Shown: piece by piece, positions 1 through 10,044 of the stretch
Numbering within the stretch: position 1 is the stretch's first letter
Layout of the letters: every line of letters begins with the position of its first letter
NCBI RefSeq assembly: GCF_943734655.1
Contig: NC_071355.1
Span: forward strand, 71,571,449 to 71,635,448
Origin: Sabethes cyaneus
Taxonomy: Eukaryota; Arthropoda; Insecta; Diptera; Culicidae
DNA: 64,000 nt
Direction of reading: 5' to 3'
Program-made: the position numbers and the translations under genes
Notes under the pieces: model-generated
The model's input: only the letters and a program-made list of their open reading frames with translations
Databases searched by the model: none
Told to the model about the DNA's origin: nothing

Positions 1-855
1 TTTACATTTGAAGCCAATTATAGGGCTGTTAACTTTTGAAGAAGATCATCAATTAGTAAAGAGCACAGTCGAGTCGATTCCAAGGACCAATCTAAAGCTG
101 CTGGGTTTTATTGAATTGTTTAAAGATTTTATTGTGGAATAACGATTACCTAAAGCTTTATAGTGGTCATCGCCATTCTCAAGACGAACGAGTCGTATGT
201 AGTACTGATAGCTGACAATTTAACTATTTATAAATCAGAAACACATATTTTTTGCGATTGCTTATATTACCCCTAGTGTGACCGCCCAGTCGGGAAAACC
301 GGGAAAAAGCGCCGGGAACCACTAACAGTTGGGAAAAACCAGGAGATGTTGGGAATTTCACAAATAACCCGGAAATTAGGCAATTTGCCAGTAATTGCGC
401 CCCTAACGTAGGTACTTTAAGTTTTTCTTATCTCGCGGGGAAATTTATTACGTTATTTATGTCAAAATTTGCCCTGTAAGCAAAATGACCTTTCAGTAAA
501 ACGTTTTATTTGATTTCATGGCCCGAAATATTGCATATATTATTCAATTTGAGTTTTTGTCCAACAGCATACAGACCCAATTGTTGCCCACTTGATTAAC
601 GTCATTGGCCTAATATTGCACATGTTCAACCCGATTGTTGCACGGCAAAGAGAAAACGAAATTAGGAAAATTATCAAGTACAGAATATTGACATATAAAG
701 GAGAACTCATTAGAAACATATTTACTAATAATCAGTACCGTACCGCAACCGTTTTGTCACATTTTTCAATTCAATCATCACCCAAAAATGGTTTGCTTGA
801 ATAAGTGCAATTTATTGCATTAATTAATATAACTTCATTTTCCAGTATCTTTCCT
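1..855. repeat. 855-bp direct repeat, copy 1
   Basis: This stretch recurs at 1304-2158 with a constant offset of 1,303 bp, and I saw no mismatch between the copies. Similarity ends at base 856 (g here, t at 2159). The copy begins at the window edge, so its true left end is unknown. A 70-codon frame at 592-804 is identical in both copies but resembles nothing I recognise, and I do not call it a gene. Either a recent tandem duplication or an assembly duplication would give this pattern. Confidence 0.9.
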
Positions 856-1303
856 GACCTTTCCTTTTCCAATTAAGCGGTTTTTTTCGTCATCCACTCC
901 TCATTATTGATAACCAGAGGTCGAAGTGGAGCTATCGACTGTTGATGATTCCAAACTTTATGTTTTCAGCAGGACAGTCAATCGGCAAAGCAAAACGACA
1001 ATTATTTATTCTATGCCCGACGTTTCGATGTATTTGACATCTTTCTCAAGGAGTTCTACAACATAAAATAACATAGTTAACATCATTTCTAGGATATAAC
1101 AATAGAAAGTCATACCGAACCACGTATCGTATTTTGTCTGGTGGATCACTCAACACGCACAGCATATAAAGTAAGGCATCCAATGCCTTTGATGCTGCTT
1201 ATTGCACCTGTTTTTCATCTTGTAGATGGTATGATAGTAGTTTTATTAGCATTAATGTTGAGGTCATGCCTATCGCATCACGATGAAATCAACCTTAGAG
1301 CAA
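856..1303. other. Spacer between the exact direct repeats
   Basis: This is unique sequence between the two 855-bp copies and contains no convincing ORF. At about 1015-1063, read on the minus strand, it has a tail-like motif containing 'cgaaacgtcggg', which I associate from memory with tails of animal retroelements such as Penelope-like elements. That link is weak. If the tandem unit is 1,303 bp long, this spacer is its non-duplicated remainder. Confidence 0.4.
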
Positions 1304-2158
1304 TTTACATTTGAAGCCAATTATAGGGCTGTTAACTTTTGAAGAAGATCATCAATTAGTAAAGAGCACAGTCGAGTCGATTCCAAGGACCAATCTAAAG
1401 CTGCTGGGTTTTATTGAATTGTTTAAAGATTTTATTGTGGAATAACGATTACCTAAAGCTTTATAGTGGTCATCGCCATTCTCAAGACGAACGAGTCGTA
1501 TGTAGTACTGATAGCTGACAATTTAACTATTTATAAATCAGAAACACATATTTTTTGCGATTGCTTATATTACCCCTAGTGTGACCGCCCAGTCGGGAAA
1601 ACCGGGAAAAAGCGCCGGGAACCACTAACAGTTGGGAAAAACCAGGAGATGTTGGGAATTTCACAAATAACCCGGAAATTAGGCAATTTGCCAGTAATTG
1701 CGCCCCTAACGTAGGTACTTTAAGTTTTTCTTATCTCGCGGGGAAATTTATTACGTTATTTATGTCAAAATTTGCCCTGTAAGCAAAATGACCTTTCAGT
1801 AAAACGTTTTATTTGATTTCATGGCCCGAAATATTGCATATATTATTCAATTTGAGTTTTTGTCCAACAGCATACAGACCCAATTGTTGCCCACTTGATT
1901 AACGTCATTGGCCTAATATTGCACATGTTCAACCCGATTGTTGCACGGCAAAGAGAAAACGAAATTAGGAAAATTATCAAGTACAGAATATTGACATATA
2001 AAGGAGAACTCATTAGAAACATATTTACTAATAATCAGTACCGTACCGCAACCGTTTTGTCACATTTTTCAATTCAATCATCACCCAAAAATGGTTTGCT
2101 TGAATAAGTGCAATTTATTGCATTAATTAATATAACTTCATTTTCCAGTATCTTTCCT
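1304..2158. repeat. 855-bp direct repeat, copy 2
   Basis: Second copy of the sequence at 1-855, identical as far as I can read. It ends at 2158, after which the flanking sequence differs completely. Confidence 0.9.
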
Positions 2159-3120
2159 TTTTAAAATTTAGACGCTGTAACTATTTCTGTTCTTGACATT
2201 TCTTCTGTAGTATGCGTTTGTGGTTGAGATTTTGCTTTTTTAAAAGAAAAGCTTTTGTTTTTTTTTTTCATTCGAGCATACAAGGGAAGCCTCGCCCACT
2301 ACACAACTTTCTCCTTTTCCTTTAATAGAGGCTGAGGCATTATTTTGCGCTTTAATTTTTGTTTCTCAAGAATTTCTTATGTAAAACCTCCGCACACTTT
2401 TTTCCGCTAATCGATTGTGGATTACGGATGCGAAAATTATTTCCTATTCACGAAAATATCATTATCACTACGTCGGTAATACCATTAGGCTTTTATGGGT
2501 TTTGTCTTCAGGGAAATTGATAATTATTGATATTCTTTTAATCAGACATCTAAATAGTGGTAAAATTTTAAAAAGAATCCGATTAAGTAAGAATAGTGAA
2601 GCAAGGCCTCACTTAGCAGCATTTGCGGATGGTGTGCAGGAAATGGACAAAATTCTAATATTGTTCCAATTATTAACCAATATGCATTAGAACACAAAAA
2701 TAGGAAATTATAGTTATTTATTTAATCAAACATTATGAATGCAACTATTTTGAGAGGAATAGAGAGTAATATGAGAATAATTTGCTTTTCGTTGAGGTCT
2801 AAAAGTTTTAATTTGATGAGTGGTTTCTTAAACTAAACTGTAAGTTTTCGGCGTATTTTGGCTTTACTAAGAGTCGGATTTTATGAGGTAATTTTTCGAT
2901 GCCAAATATGTGTTAGCCAACAATAATGTTTACACATGTATGAAAATATGATAATTCAAAATCTTACCACGCAGTTTCCGGTCGACAGTTCCACTTCGAT
3001 GATTAGCTTGAGGCTTCGGAATCCTCGACAATGTTTCCTTATACTGTTTGATAACGCGATAACATGTGTTTGATAACATGTGGTATTTCTTGGCAATTGC
3101 AGCTGTTTAGCTAGCCTAGA
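2159..3120. other. No recognised gene
   Basis: AT-rich sequence. The longest frame, 91 codons at 2415-2690 on the plus strand, has no recognisable motif and no visible splice context, and I do not call it. Confidence 0.4.
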
Positions 3121-3180
3121 TGCAGACCCGTGGGCGTAGCCAGAAATGTTTCCTGGGGGGGGGGGGGGGTTTACAAAAAA
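3121..3180. repeat. Dispersed repeat scrap with poly-G tract
   Basis: A fragment containing 'gtgggcgtagccagaaatg' is followed by 15 G residues at 3155-3169 and then an A-rich stretch. The motif resembles a terminus of a dispersed mosquito repeat, but only this scrap is present. Confidence 0.35.
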
Positions 3181-3375
3181 AAATCTGACAGACCGTAAGG
3201 AGGAGTAAGGTTTATTCAGGAAATGGGGAATTATTTTCAGTTAAAAGCTATTTTGGTTGAAATTGAGTGTTCTTTTGACTAAAAAGATAATATTGAAATA
3301 ATAGAAACCAAATGTTAAAATTTTGCCTCCCAGTTGGCATTGAGATACGTAAAAGAGCGAAGCCATGGGTTTTTA

Positions 3376-3560
3376 CCGTCTTTAGACATTACCCTTCTTT
3401 ATCGACAGACTTCGCAGCCGGCTGTTAGAGTACAGGAAAATTACGGGGCCAGTGCAACGATCCTATTGACTCTAACTAGCAAGCACAGCTAGCCGAGATT
3501 CGAACATACGACGACTAGCTTGTTAGACCAGCATCGTACCTTGAAGCTAACTGGGCGGGC
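3376..3560 (-). repeat. tRNA-derived SINE (family A), minus copy
   Basis: Read on the minus strand, the head is tRNA-like: a diverged A-box region, then 'gtatgttcgaatctcggct', whose core GTTCGAATC is a polymerase III B box. A body follows with 'tgttagagtcaatagg'-type sequence, then the 3' region with 'gcgaagtctgtcg'. The same architecture recurs at 5372-5552, 8785-8993, 16405-16522 and 34110-34278. The body of this copy is rearranged near 3470-3490. Confidence 0.7.
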
Positions 3561-3617
3561 TAGATACGTCGTATGTTCGAATCTCGGCTGGGAGAGGCTG
3601 TTAGAGTCAATCGGATC
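3561..3617 (+). repeat. SINE family A, plus-strand fragment
   Basis: Starting at about 3564, the B-box core and following body of SINE family A appear on the plus strand, immediately next to the minus copy at 3376-3560. The two heads therefore face each other in an inverted arrangement. The fragment stops near 3617, where RTE sequence begins. Confidence 0.6.
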
Positions 3618-4893
3618 GAGTCTCTTCGAGACGCAGTGAAGGTGCTGCTGACAACTTATCTTGCAAGATTTTAAACTTCGCTCTTGAAGTGATCCGCCGA
3701 GCAGATTTCGAAACCGGTGGTTTGATTTTCAGAAAAGGCAGCAAACTTCTTGGCTACGCAGGTGACTTTGATATTAAAACCAGAAACTTTGCCACTGCAG
3801 CGGCCATTTGCGCTAAACTGAAAGCGGTGGCTAGGAGGATTCGGCCTAAAATAAACGCGTCGAAGATTAAATACATGAATGACAGAAGCTCAAACGAAAC
3901 GAACGTGCTTTTTTCGCGGACGGTAATCGTTGACGGCGACGAACCAAAAGTGGTAGTTCGCGTATGTGGGATGGCTGATAGCCGTGGACAACACAAATAA
4001 GAAGATCCAGCGATGTTGCTGCTCACCAATTACGGACAGCACATATCCGCAGACGAAAGTACGATACCCACTATCTTTGAACTTATCCTGTGGGCCATAA
4101 GACGAATAGTATCAGCTTTCAATGGACAGCGAAACAGGACAAATTTTCGGCAGAATAAAACACCGCATGATCGTACTTGACCATCTATATTACGCAACTA
4201 AACTATCTCGGACAACAGTATTCTATTTATACGGACGTTACATTATTCTAATCTTCTTACATTTAACAAAGCTATTTGTCTCGCAGAGAATCCAGTAATA
4301 GATTGCGTCGCACTCAAGCTCAGATAAAACAAGCGGCGTATTCAAACAGGACATCGAAACTGCTTTGCCCTTCGCAAAACGCTACGATCAAAAGGCAAAA
4401 GCCGCCGTACGAACCCCCTACTAGACCGATAGTTTTTATAGATTTGACAATACTGATGCAGGGCACACGCGCCTTTGCGGACGGCATTTGGAGGAGTACA
4501 AGCTGAAAGCTAAGAGCAGCGGAGGTGCATGAATCAAGGGTAATAGATACTGCTTTTGGGTTGAAAGTCTCATATAAAAAAGTTAATAAATAAATAGATA
4601 CTGCTTGGGGAGACGTGCATTTGGAGAAAATCGATAAGCCACGGTGCACCGGACAGGTCGCAAGGAAAACAGTTTTTCACAACAACCCCACCGGCGCGGC
4701 ACCCAGAACAGAGGAACTGAACGTGCGAGATGGCTCGTTCGGTTCTAAAGTGACATTTTTTATTTTTTAAGTAAAATAAACTGCGACTTCAGAGACGCCT
4801 GGGAAATGAGCGACAAGTAACCCAAGATCGAGCTGAATAGAGCTTAAAACAGTAAGAACTAACCCGGCTCTAAGCTGCTGCTGACGACGACGA
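3618..4893 (+). pseudogene. RTE-type LINE remnant (RT C-terminal half to 3' end)
   Basis: A frame at 3689-4000 reads as the C-terminal part of an RTE reverse transcriptase. It contains LLGYAGDFDIKTR, where active elements have YADD, so the catalytic motif is mutated. Downstream, frames around 4280-4890 match the thumb/tail of the same family and end in the run 'acccggctctaagctgctgc'. The same tail, in another copy, occupies 63340-64000 on the minus strand. The frame is broken by stops and shifts and the 5' half is missing, so this is a dead, 5'-truncated copy. Confidence 0.7.
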
Positions 4894-4979
4894 GGATCGT
4901 ACAACATGGCCCGTAAATATTCCTGTGCTCTAAACAGCTGGCAATGAAATTTCAAGCTAAAAAGTATAGAACAAATTTT

Positions 4980-5020
4980 CGTCTGGGGGGGTTTGAACCC
5001 CCAACTTTCGGCTTCGGGAG
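4980..5020 (-). repeat. tRNA-like scrap
   Basis: On the minus strand, 'gggggttcaaaccccc' forms a T-arm-like palindrome with a B-box core. No full tRNA cloverleaf or A box could be placed around it, so it may be a decayed SINE head. It is not called a tRNA gene. Confidence 0.25.
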
Positions 5021-5153
5021 TTTGTTTACAAAATACAGTCGTTTTGCGGAATGTCAAAAATACATAGGTGAAGCTAACAAAATTTCCAAATCCGTCCACC
5101 AAGAGCGCCACAATATGAGCAAAAGTTTGTTCCAATTCTAAATGAAGTAAGCT

Positions 5154-5234
5154 TTAACAGCTGGCTGCAAAGTCGTATAAAAACAGAAGGTCATATTTCG
5201 TTAACGGAATGTAGCACCTAGGCTTTGCTTTGCT
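5154..5234 (+). repeat. SINE family A, 3' fragment
   Basis: Only the 3' part of the family A SINE is present, running from 'taacagctggctgcaaag' to the tail 'ggctttgctttgct'. The tail matches the 3' end of the complete copy at 8785-8993. Confidence 0.6.
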
Positions 5235-5261
5235 GCATTGTTTTAAACAAAATCTTCATTG

Positions 5262-5366
5262 AGTTTTTTAGGTTTTTTTATCTCGATCTACAGTTATTTC
5301 AGTTTGACTTCAGCTCCCTTCATTCGTGATTTCTTCGGGATTGTAATTTGAACCCGAATCCTCCAA
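5262..5366 (-). repeat. Short SINE (family B), diverged copy
   Basis: On the minus strand this stretch starts with a B-box-like 'cgggttcaaattac' and runs into a T/A-rich tail. It aligns by eye with the well-bounded 105-bp SINE at 41408-41512, sharing the 'cattcgtgacttct'-type core on the plus strand with substitutions. It sits between two family A SINE copies whose 3' ends face each other. Confidence 0.5.
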
Positions 5367-5371
5367 AAAAG

Positions 5372-5552
5372 TAAAGCCTAGGTGCTACATTTCGTTCTGT
5401 TTTTCATACGACAGACTTTGCAGCCGGCTGTTAGAGTATAGGACACTAGCGGAGCTAGTGCTACGATCCTATTGACTCTAACAGCCTCTCCCAGTCGAGA
5501 TTCGAACATACGACGACTGGCTTGTTAGACCATCGTCGTACCTCGAGGCCTC
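5372..5552 (-). repeat. tRNA-derived SINE (family A)
   Basis: A nearly full copy, with the head at the high-coordinate side ('ggcctcgaggtacgac', then the B-box core GTTCGAATC) and the tail at the low side. It lacks the last few head bases present in the copy at 8785-8993. Confidence 0.7.
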
Positions 5553-7096
5553 CACTTTACCGATATTAACCGTTTTCAAGTTCATTTGCCCGTCTTTGTT
5601 CGTTGTGTAAATTCATGTTTTCGTTTGAAAGATTTGCAACTCGTTCATACATAGGGTTTATTTCTAATTTCCGTCGTAGTAAGTAAAGCCAATCTAATTT
5701 TCATCATTTGTTGGATGGATTTAATGAATACTCCAAAAGTTCATGTGCTGATTTGACAAGAACACACTTACCTTCCGATCCGTGTACTGTGAAATCACTG
5801 AAAAGCGATTATCAAAGCATATTATTGAAATTACGCAACTGACTTTATTTCTTAAATTCTTCGTACCGTTTTAAAATCCGTCCATCAAAATTTTTCGTCG
5901 TCCGAACTAAAAATCACAACAATGTTTACGAAGCTAACGCGCATGTACATTTGTGTAGAACGGCATGACAAATGTTATTCTGCAAAATTTCTGCAGGTCA
6001 GGCAAGTTTTCCTGGATGTAGAATAACGACAATGCCTTGCGAGATATTTTCATTTATGAATGACGAAAATTAAAACGATTAGTCGACATTTTCTTCTTCG
6101 TCGCACGAAAAAACGTAGGAAATTTGGCTGGTAGGACTTCTTTAATGATAAAAAGCATTTAAATAGATCTCAGCTACCTTTGATTGATCGCGTATGTTAG
6201 ACAACAAACTAAAATATTAGGGAATAACGAGTTTTGCATTGTGTATCATAAATATGCTGATATTTTTAATAATTTGTATTGAATAGGACGGGAATAGGTA
6301 ATTACTACGAAGCAGCAACATACCCTGCGAAAAAAAATCAGCTGAAAATTGACTCTACGATAATTGCACAGTTCCTGGCTTCAAATTAATCAATTTCTAC
6401 TCGACTAATTTTTTAATCTTTATTCATTTGGGTAGTGATGGGAGTGGGAGATGAGTCAGATTTTTTTTCGGTTTCTGCTCTTGGTAATCTCTTATATGAC
6501 GGGTTATACACTATAATATATTCCATCTAAGATTAGTAAATCTGGTACGATTCTATATTTTGTTCTGACATACTATGGACGATAGAAATATAGAAATGGG
6601 TTCAGATCAGACAAATGTTTGATCATACAGTTAGGTCAGGTTTCAGACAGAAATTTCGATCAGGATCGGTTTAGTCAGAATGTGAGGTCGAGGTGGGTGG
6701 AAAACTTTGGATTTTAGAAAGACAAAATATTTCGTCTTTAGAAGATGGACAAATCGATTACAAAATGAAAACTTCGCCGAGAAATCTCTAGTGAGCGATA
6801 TTAAGGTGAAATTAGTCGTCATCGATTCTGCCAATTTCAAAAACAGTTTTTTTGTGTGAAACAAAAATTTTGTTCATGAAAATATATTCGCTGTGTTCAG
6901 ATTAGCAAGAAGAATGCAGTGAATATATTTCTGTAAACAGAACCCCGCTTTTGGACCCAAAAACTGCTTCCGAAATTCGACTCTCCGACGAAAAGTTAAT
7001 GACTGCTAGTTTCTCGTTAACCTTCTGTCTATACAAAAAATACTTACGTTGTCTGTACTTTGGAGTCAATTTGACCCCAAAATTCAAATTGCTATT
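5553..7096. other. No recognised gene
   Basis: About 1.5 kb of AT-rich sequence. Short frames at 6643-6864 and 6902-7087 on the minus strand show no recognisable domain. No repeat boundary was visible to me. Confidence 0.4.
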
Positions 7097-7310
7097 TTGC
7101 TGATTGCAAGGAAAATTATACCATCCAAAGTACGCAATCGCTCATAAAAGTGCTATTTGACATTAAATCGTTTCAGTATCTTCGACGCATTTTTTCGTTA
7201 CATTCCAAGCAAAAAGTGCGCCGAAGAAACCGAAATGATTTAAGCTAAAATAGCACTTTTATGAGCGATTGCGCACTTATTGACTGGACAATTTTCCTTG
7301 CAACTAGCAA
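7097..7310. repeat. Long imperfect palindrome (foldback element or MITE)
   Basis: The left arm starts 'ttgctgattgcaaggaaaa' and the right arm, read in reverse complement, starts 'ttgctagttgcaaggaaaa'. Pairing continues inward through 'cgcaatcgctcataaaagt' almost to the centre near 7200, leaving a loop of only a few bases. Each arm is about 100 bp with scattered mismatches. No transposase is present and no clear target duplication was found. Confidence 0.75.
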
Positions 7311-7689
7311 TATCTCAGCGAAAACTTGACGGATTTCCAAATGTTCAGATGTTTTAGAAAGGCAATTTGATGAACTAAATGATAAATAACGACTAGCGAC
7401 TTGGCGGGGGGACCTTTTACAAGGACAGGTTGTAGTAAAAATACATCGAAAAAATCAGACTAGATTCTTTTTTTTCTGGCATATTGGAAACATATTGTTT
7501 CGACAGCAAGTCGTCGTCTCCGACAAAGTAAATCAGATGGATGAGATCTAATGAATAGTGTCTACTGCGAAGGCTAAGCTAAGCTGGATGAGATCCAATC
7601 AATAGTATTTAACTATGCCGAAAGGAAATAAATACGTCACTAGCGTCACCTGGCGAATGAGTTTTGCACCAAAATATGCAGCAATAGAA

Positions 7690-8433
7690 AAATTTAAAAA
7701 CAAATAAAGCTCGTTCGCGAAAAAATTCTACACGAGTACGTCGAAAATAAGTATCTTTCATATCGTGCCATGCATCGGTAAAAATTGGGAGTTCCGATTC
7801 CGAGTTCTACGGTTTCTTGTGTCATAAAATAGTTCGAAGAACGCATGACTGTCAATTGTAAGCCAAGATGCGGAGAAAAAAGTCGTCCGTATAGTGTTTA
7901 GGATAACGAGCGTGTAGTCGGAGCCTTCGACGGGAAACCAAACTCTTCCGTGAATTCGTGTAGAAGGCCAAAGCTCGAGCTGGATTACGTACGTTCAAGG
8001 TTCAGAAGGCCCAAAACTGTGACGAAAAACAGAAAACGGTCGCGAAAGTCGCCGTGCCCGAAAGTTATCCGATCAAAAGCTGATGAAACCACATTGCTGC
8101 GTGATGGATGACGACTCCTACGTGAAAGCGGACTTCAACCAGACTTCGAGGAACCGATATGTCACTACTAAAGATGACTTTGATATTCAAAGAAACTCCG
8201 CAAAGAGAAGATAGAAGAATGGAGAATAGAAGATGTCAAAATCTGCCAAGACATTTTTGATTAGGCAAGCAGTTTGTTCAGGCGAAAAGCACAACACATC
8301 TTTGATGACCACAGATTCCATGAAAGAGTGTCTCCAAAGCGATTTCTTCCTCTTCTGAAATTACTCAACTGTCCTACAGTCTTCTGGCCGGATTTAGCTT
8401 CATGTCAGCACGTAAAGGACGTGCTGCAGTGTA
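7690..8433 (+). pseudogene. Outer mariner-like transposase remnant, 5' part
   Basis: Split-frame translation gives a helix-turn-helix N-terminus (KILHEYVENKYLSYRAMHR and STVS..IK.FEER) near 7710-7850. The first catalytic Asp motif, VMDDDSYVKADF, lies near 8100-8140, and FWPDLASCQHVKDVLQ with the second Asp near 8385-8425. Several stops and frameshifts make it non-functional. The reading is interrupted at 8432-8433 by another mariner and resumes at 9673. The motif order fits the DD37E (ITmD37E) group known from mosquitoes. Confidence 0.75.
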
Positions 8434-8511
8434 AAGGGTGTCCCACATCAAATTGCATCACGGAAGAAACACTGTAGAAAATTACATAATTGAGCGATCC
8501 TTTTCAAACTT

Positions 8512-9519
8512 TCAGACAATAAAATATAACCCATTAGTAAGCTTAGCCGAATACTCGCACCTTACGCTTAACTCCACTGCTAGATCCGGCCAGAAGATCG
8601 TAGGGCCCTCGCGTTGCTTCAACAGAGAAAGCAGACGCTTCTCTAGACACTCCTTGAGGTAGATCTGCCCGTTTACAGTCCTGATGGTCACGAACGGCAC
8701 ACTCCGTTTGCCACATGAGCAGATCGCTTGCCAAATCATGTATTTCTAGGCAAACCTTGAAAGTTTCTACTTCCTTATTACCTAGCAAAGCAAAACCTGG
8801 GTGCTAATACCGTTATCGAAATTTGACCTTCTGTTTTTATACGACAGACTTCGCAACCAGCTGTTAGAATACAGGACAGTGCGGGGTCAGTGCTACGATC
8901 CTACTGACTCTAACAACCTCTCCCAACCGAGATTCGAACATACGACGACTGGCTTATTAGACCAGCGTCTTACCTCGAGGCCAACTGGGAGGCCTTCCTT
9001 ATTACCTACGGAACTTCAAACTTGTGCTGGGCGGTGAAGAACAGTAGCCCCGCAAGCTGCCGGAAGTCCACCTTGACGTAAGCCTCATCATCCATGATGG
9101 AACAATGAGGCTTCGTCACCATCTGGGTGTACAGTTTCTGGGCCCGTGTCTTTCTCACCGAATTTTGCCGTTCATTACGATTTGGAGCCTTCTGACGTAT
9201 GCAGTTCCTCCCGTTTCTTGGCTCTCTGAACGAAAGACTTGGACAGATTCAACTTTTTGGTCTCGAAGCATTGGGGCTTTCCTTTAACGCTTCCACGACA
9301 CGCTTGTGATCACTAAACTGATCACTAAAAAAAACATCCATTCTGACCGCATTTCGCCTTCCGTTAGATGCTCAGAGTTTTGTAGTAACGTTTGACCACA
9401 CGACTCACAGTTGATTGTACGATTATTCCGAGTTGTTTTCCGATGTTCCGATAAGATCGTTGAGGATTTTCCAGGTGCTTGCGCAAAATCAATTCACGAC
9501 GTTCCTTTACGGGTGACGC
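8512..9519 (-). pseudogene. Mariner (ITmD37E-like) transposase, inner copy
   Basis: The N-terminus MASPVKERRELILRKHLENP starts at 9519 and contains a helix-turn-helix (RSYRNIGKQLGI, STVSRVVKRYY). The first catalytic Asp occurs in IMDDEAYVKVDF near 9090. After the SINE insertion, reading resumes with IWQAICSCGKRSVPFV and reaches FWPDLA (second Asp) near 8590. The sequence then diverges at once, so the stretch that should hold the third acidic residue is deleted. Stops near 9363 and 9010 add to the damage, so the copy is inactive. Confidence 0.75.
8785..8993 (-). repeat. Complete family A SINE with 14-bp target duplication
   Basis: This 209-bp element is flanked by the direct repeat 'cttccttattacct' at 8771-8784 and 8994-9007. 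On the minus strand it begins with a tRNA-like head (A-box-like 'tggcctcgaggta' and B-box core GTTCGAATC) and ends in 'ggttttgctttgct' rather than poly-A. It interrupts the inner mariner transposase and so is the youngest layer of this nest. Confidence 0.88.
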
Positions 9520-9672
9520 CATTTTTTCTAATTTTCGAAAAACTGACAGCGATAAAAATACAGTAAACAATACACTCTAAACCACTTCTACCCAAATTTT
9601 CAAGAGAAAATATCCAATGGGTAATTTTCTTCAGCGTTTCTTCCGTGGTGCAGTTTGATGTGGGACAGCCTT

Positions 9673-9760
9673 TATGAGGCCATTAATGTGGATTTCGTGT
9701 CGAAAGATCTTAACCTCCAAACACAGCAGAAGTCATGCTTACTGTGGGCTTCACCAGCAA
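9673..9760 (+). pseudogene. Outer mariner-like transposase remnant, continuation
   Basis: Reading resumes after the inner mariner with EAINVDFVSKDLN, the stretch that in DD37E transposases follows the second Asp region. This shows that the inner element landed inside the outer transposase. Recognisable similarity fades after about 9760. Confidence 0.6.
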
Positions 9761-10044
9761 TTGTGGTCGATCAGACTAAGCTCCCGTAGAAAGTGTTCCC
9801 TGAACAAGACGATCATTCACTAGATCAATTGCTCTTTAGGGGCATGGAAGATGGGCAATGCTCGAGGAGGATTCGACTAACAAAAAGCAGCGCAATTTTA
9901 ATCCCAAAAGTTCGGATTCATGTTATATTTTGAACACATTTCTTGACATCCTACAAAATAATCTATACTTACACAATATATACGTTATCTATCTGGCAAT
10001 TTAGGTAGGAATCTGATATTCACATACTAATGGTAGTATCTGCT
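9761..10044 (-). other. 3' flank of gene 1
   Basis: Stretches between about 9920 and 10010 resemble the 3' flank of gene 2 near 22050-22120 (shared 'ttatattttgaacac' and 'aaaataatc'). The duplication unit therefore extends past the stop codons into the 3' UTR. No canonical AATAAA was placed with confidence. Confidence 0.45.

Larger units (their letters stand above)
8434..9672 (-). mobile_element. Inner mariner-like element with terminal inverted repeats
   Basis: A 1,239-bp element inserted at a TA that is duplicated on both sides (8432-8433 and 9673-9674). The left end 'aagggtgtcccacatcaaat' pairs with the reverse complement of the right end, 'aaggctgtcccacatcaaac', and the TIRs extend about 50 bp. 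It carries a broken transposase on the minus strand and is itself split by a SINE at 8785-8993. Confidence 0.85.

Noticed and set aside
592..804. 70-codon ORF duplicated at 1895-2107
   Set aside because: It is identical only because the DNA is duplicated exactly; there is no motif, and the codon composition is not gene-like.
4980..5003. Possible tRNA gene at the 'ggggtttgaacccc' palindrome
   Set aside because: Only a T-arm-like hairpin is present; acceptor stem, D arm and anticodon arm could not be built.
8274..8739. Several short ORFs on both strands
   Set aside because: They are frames and shadows of the two decayed mariner transposases, not separate genes.
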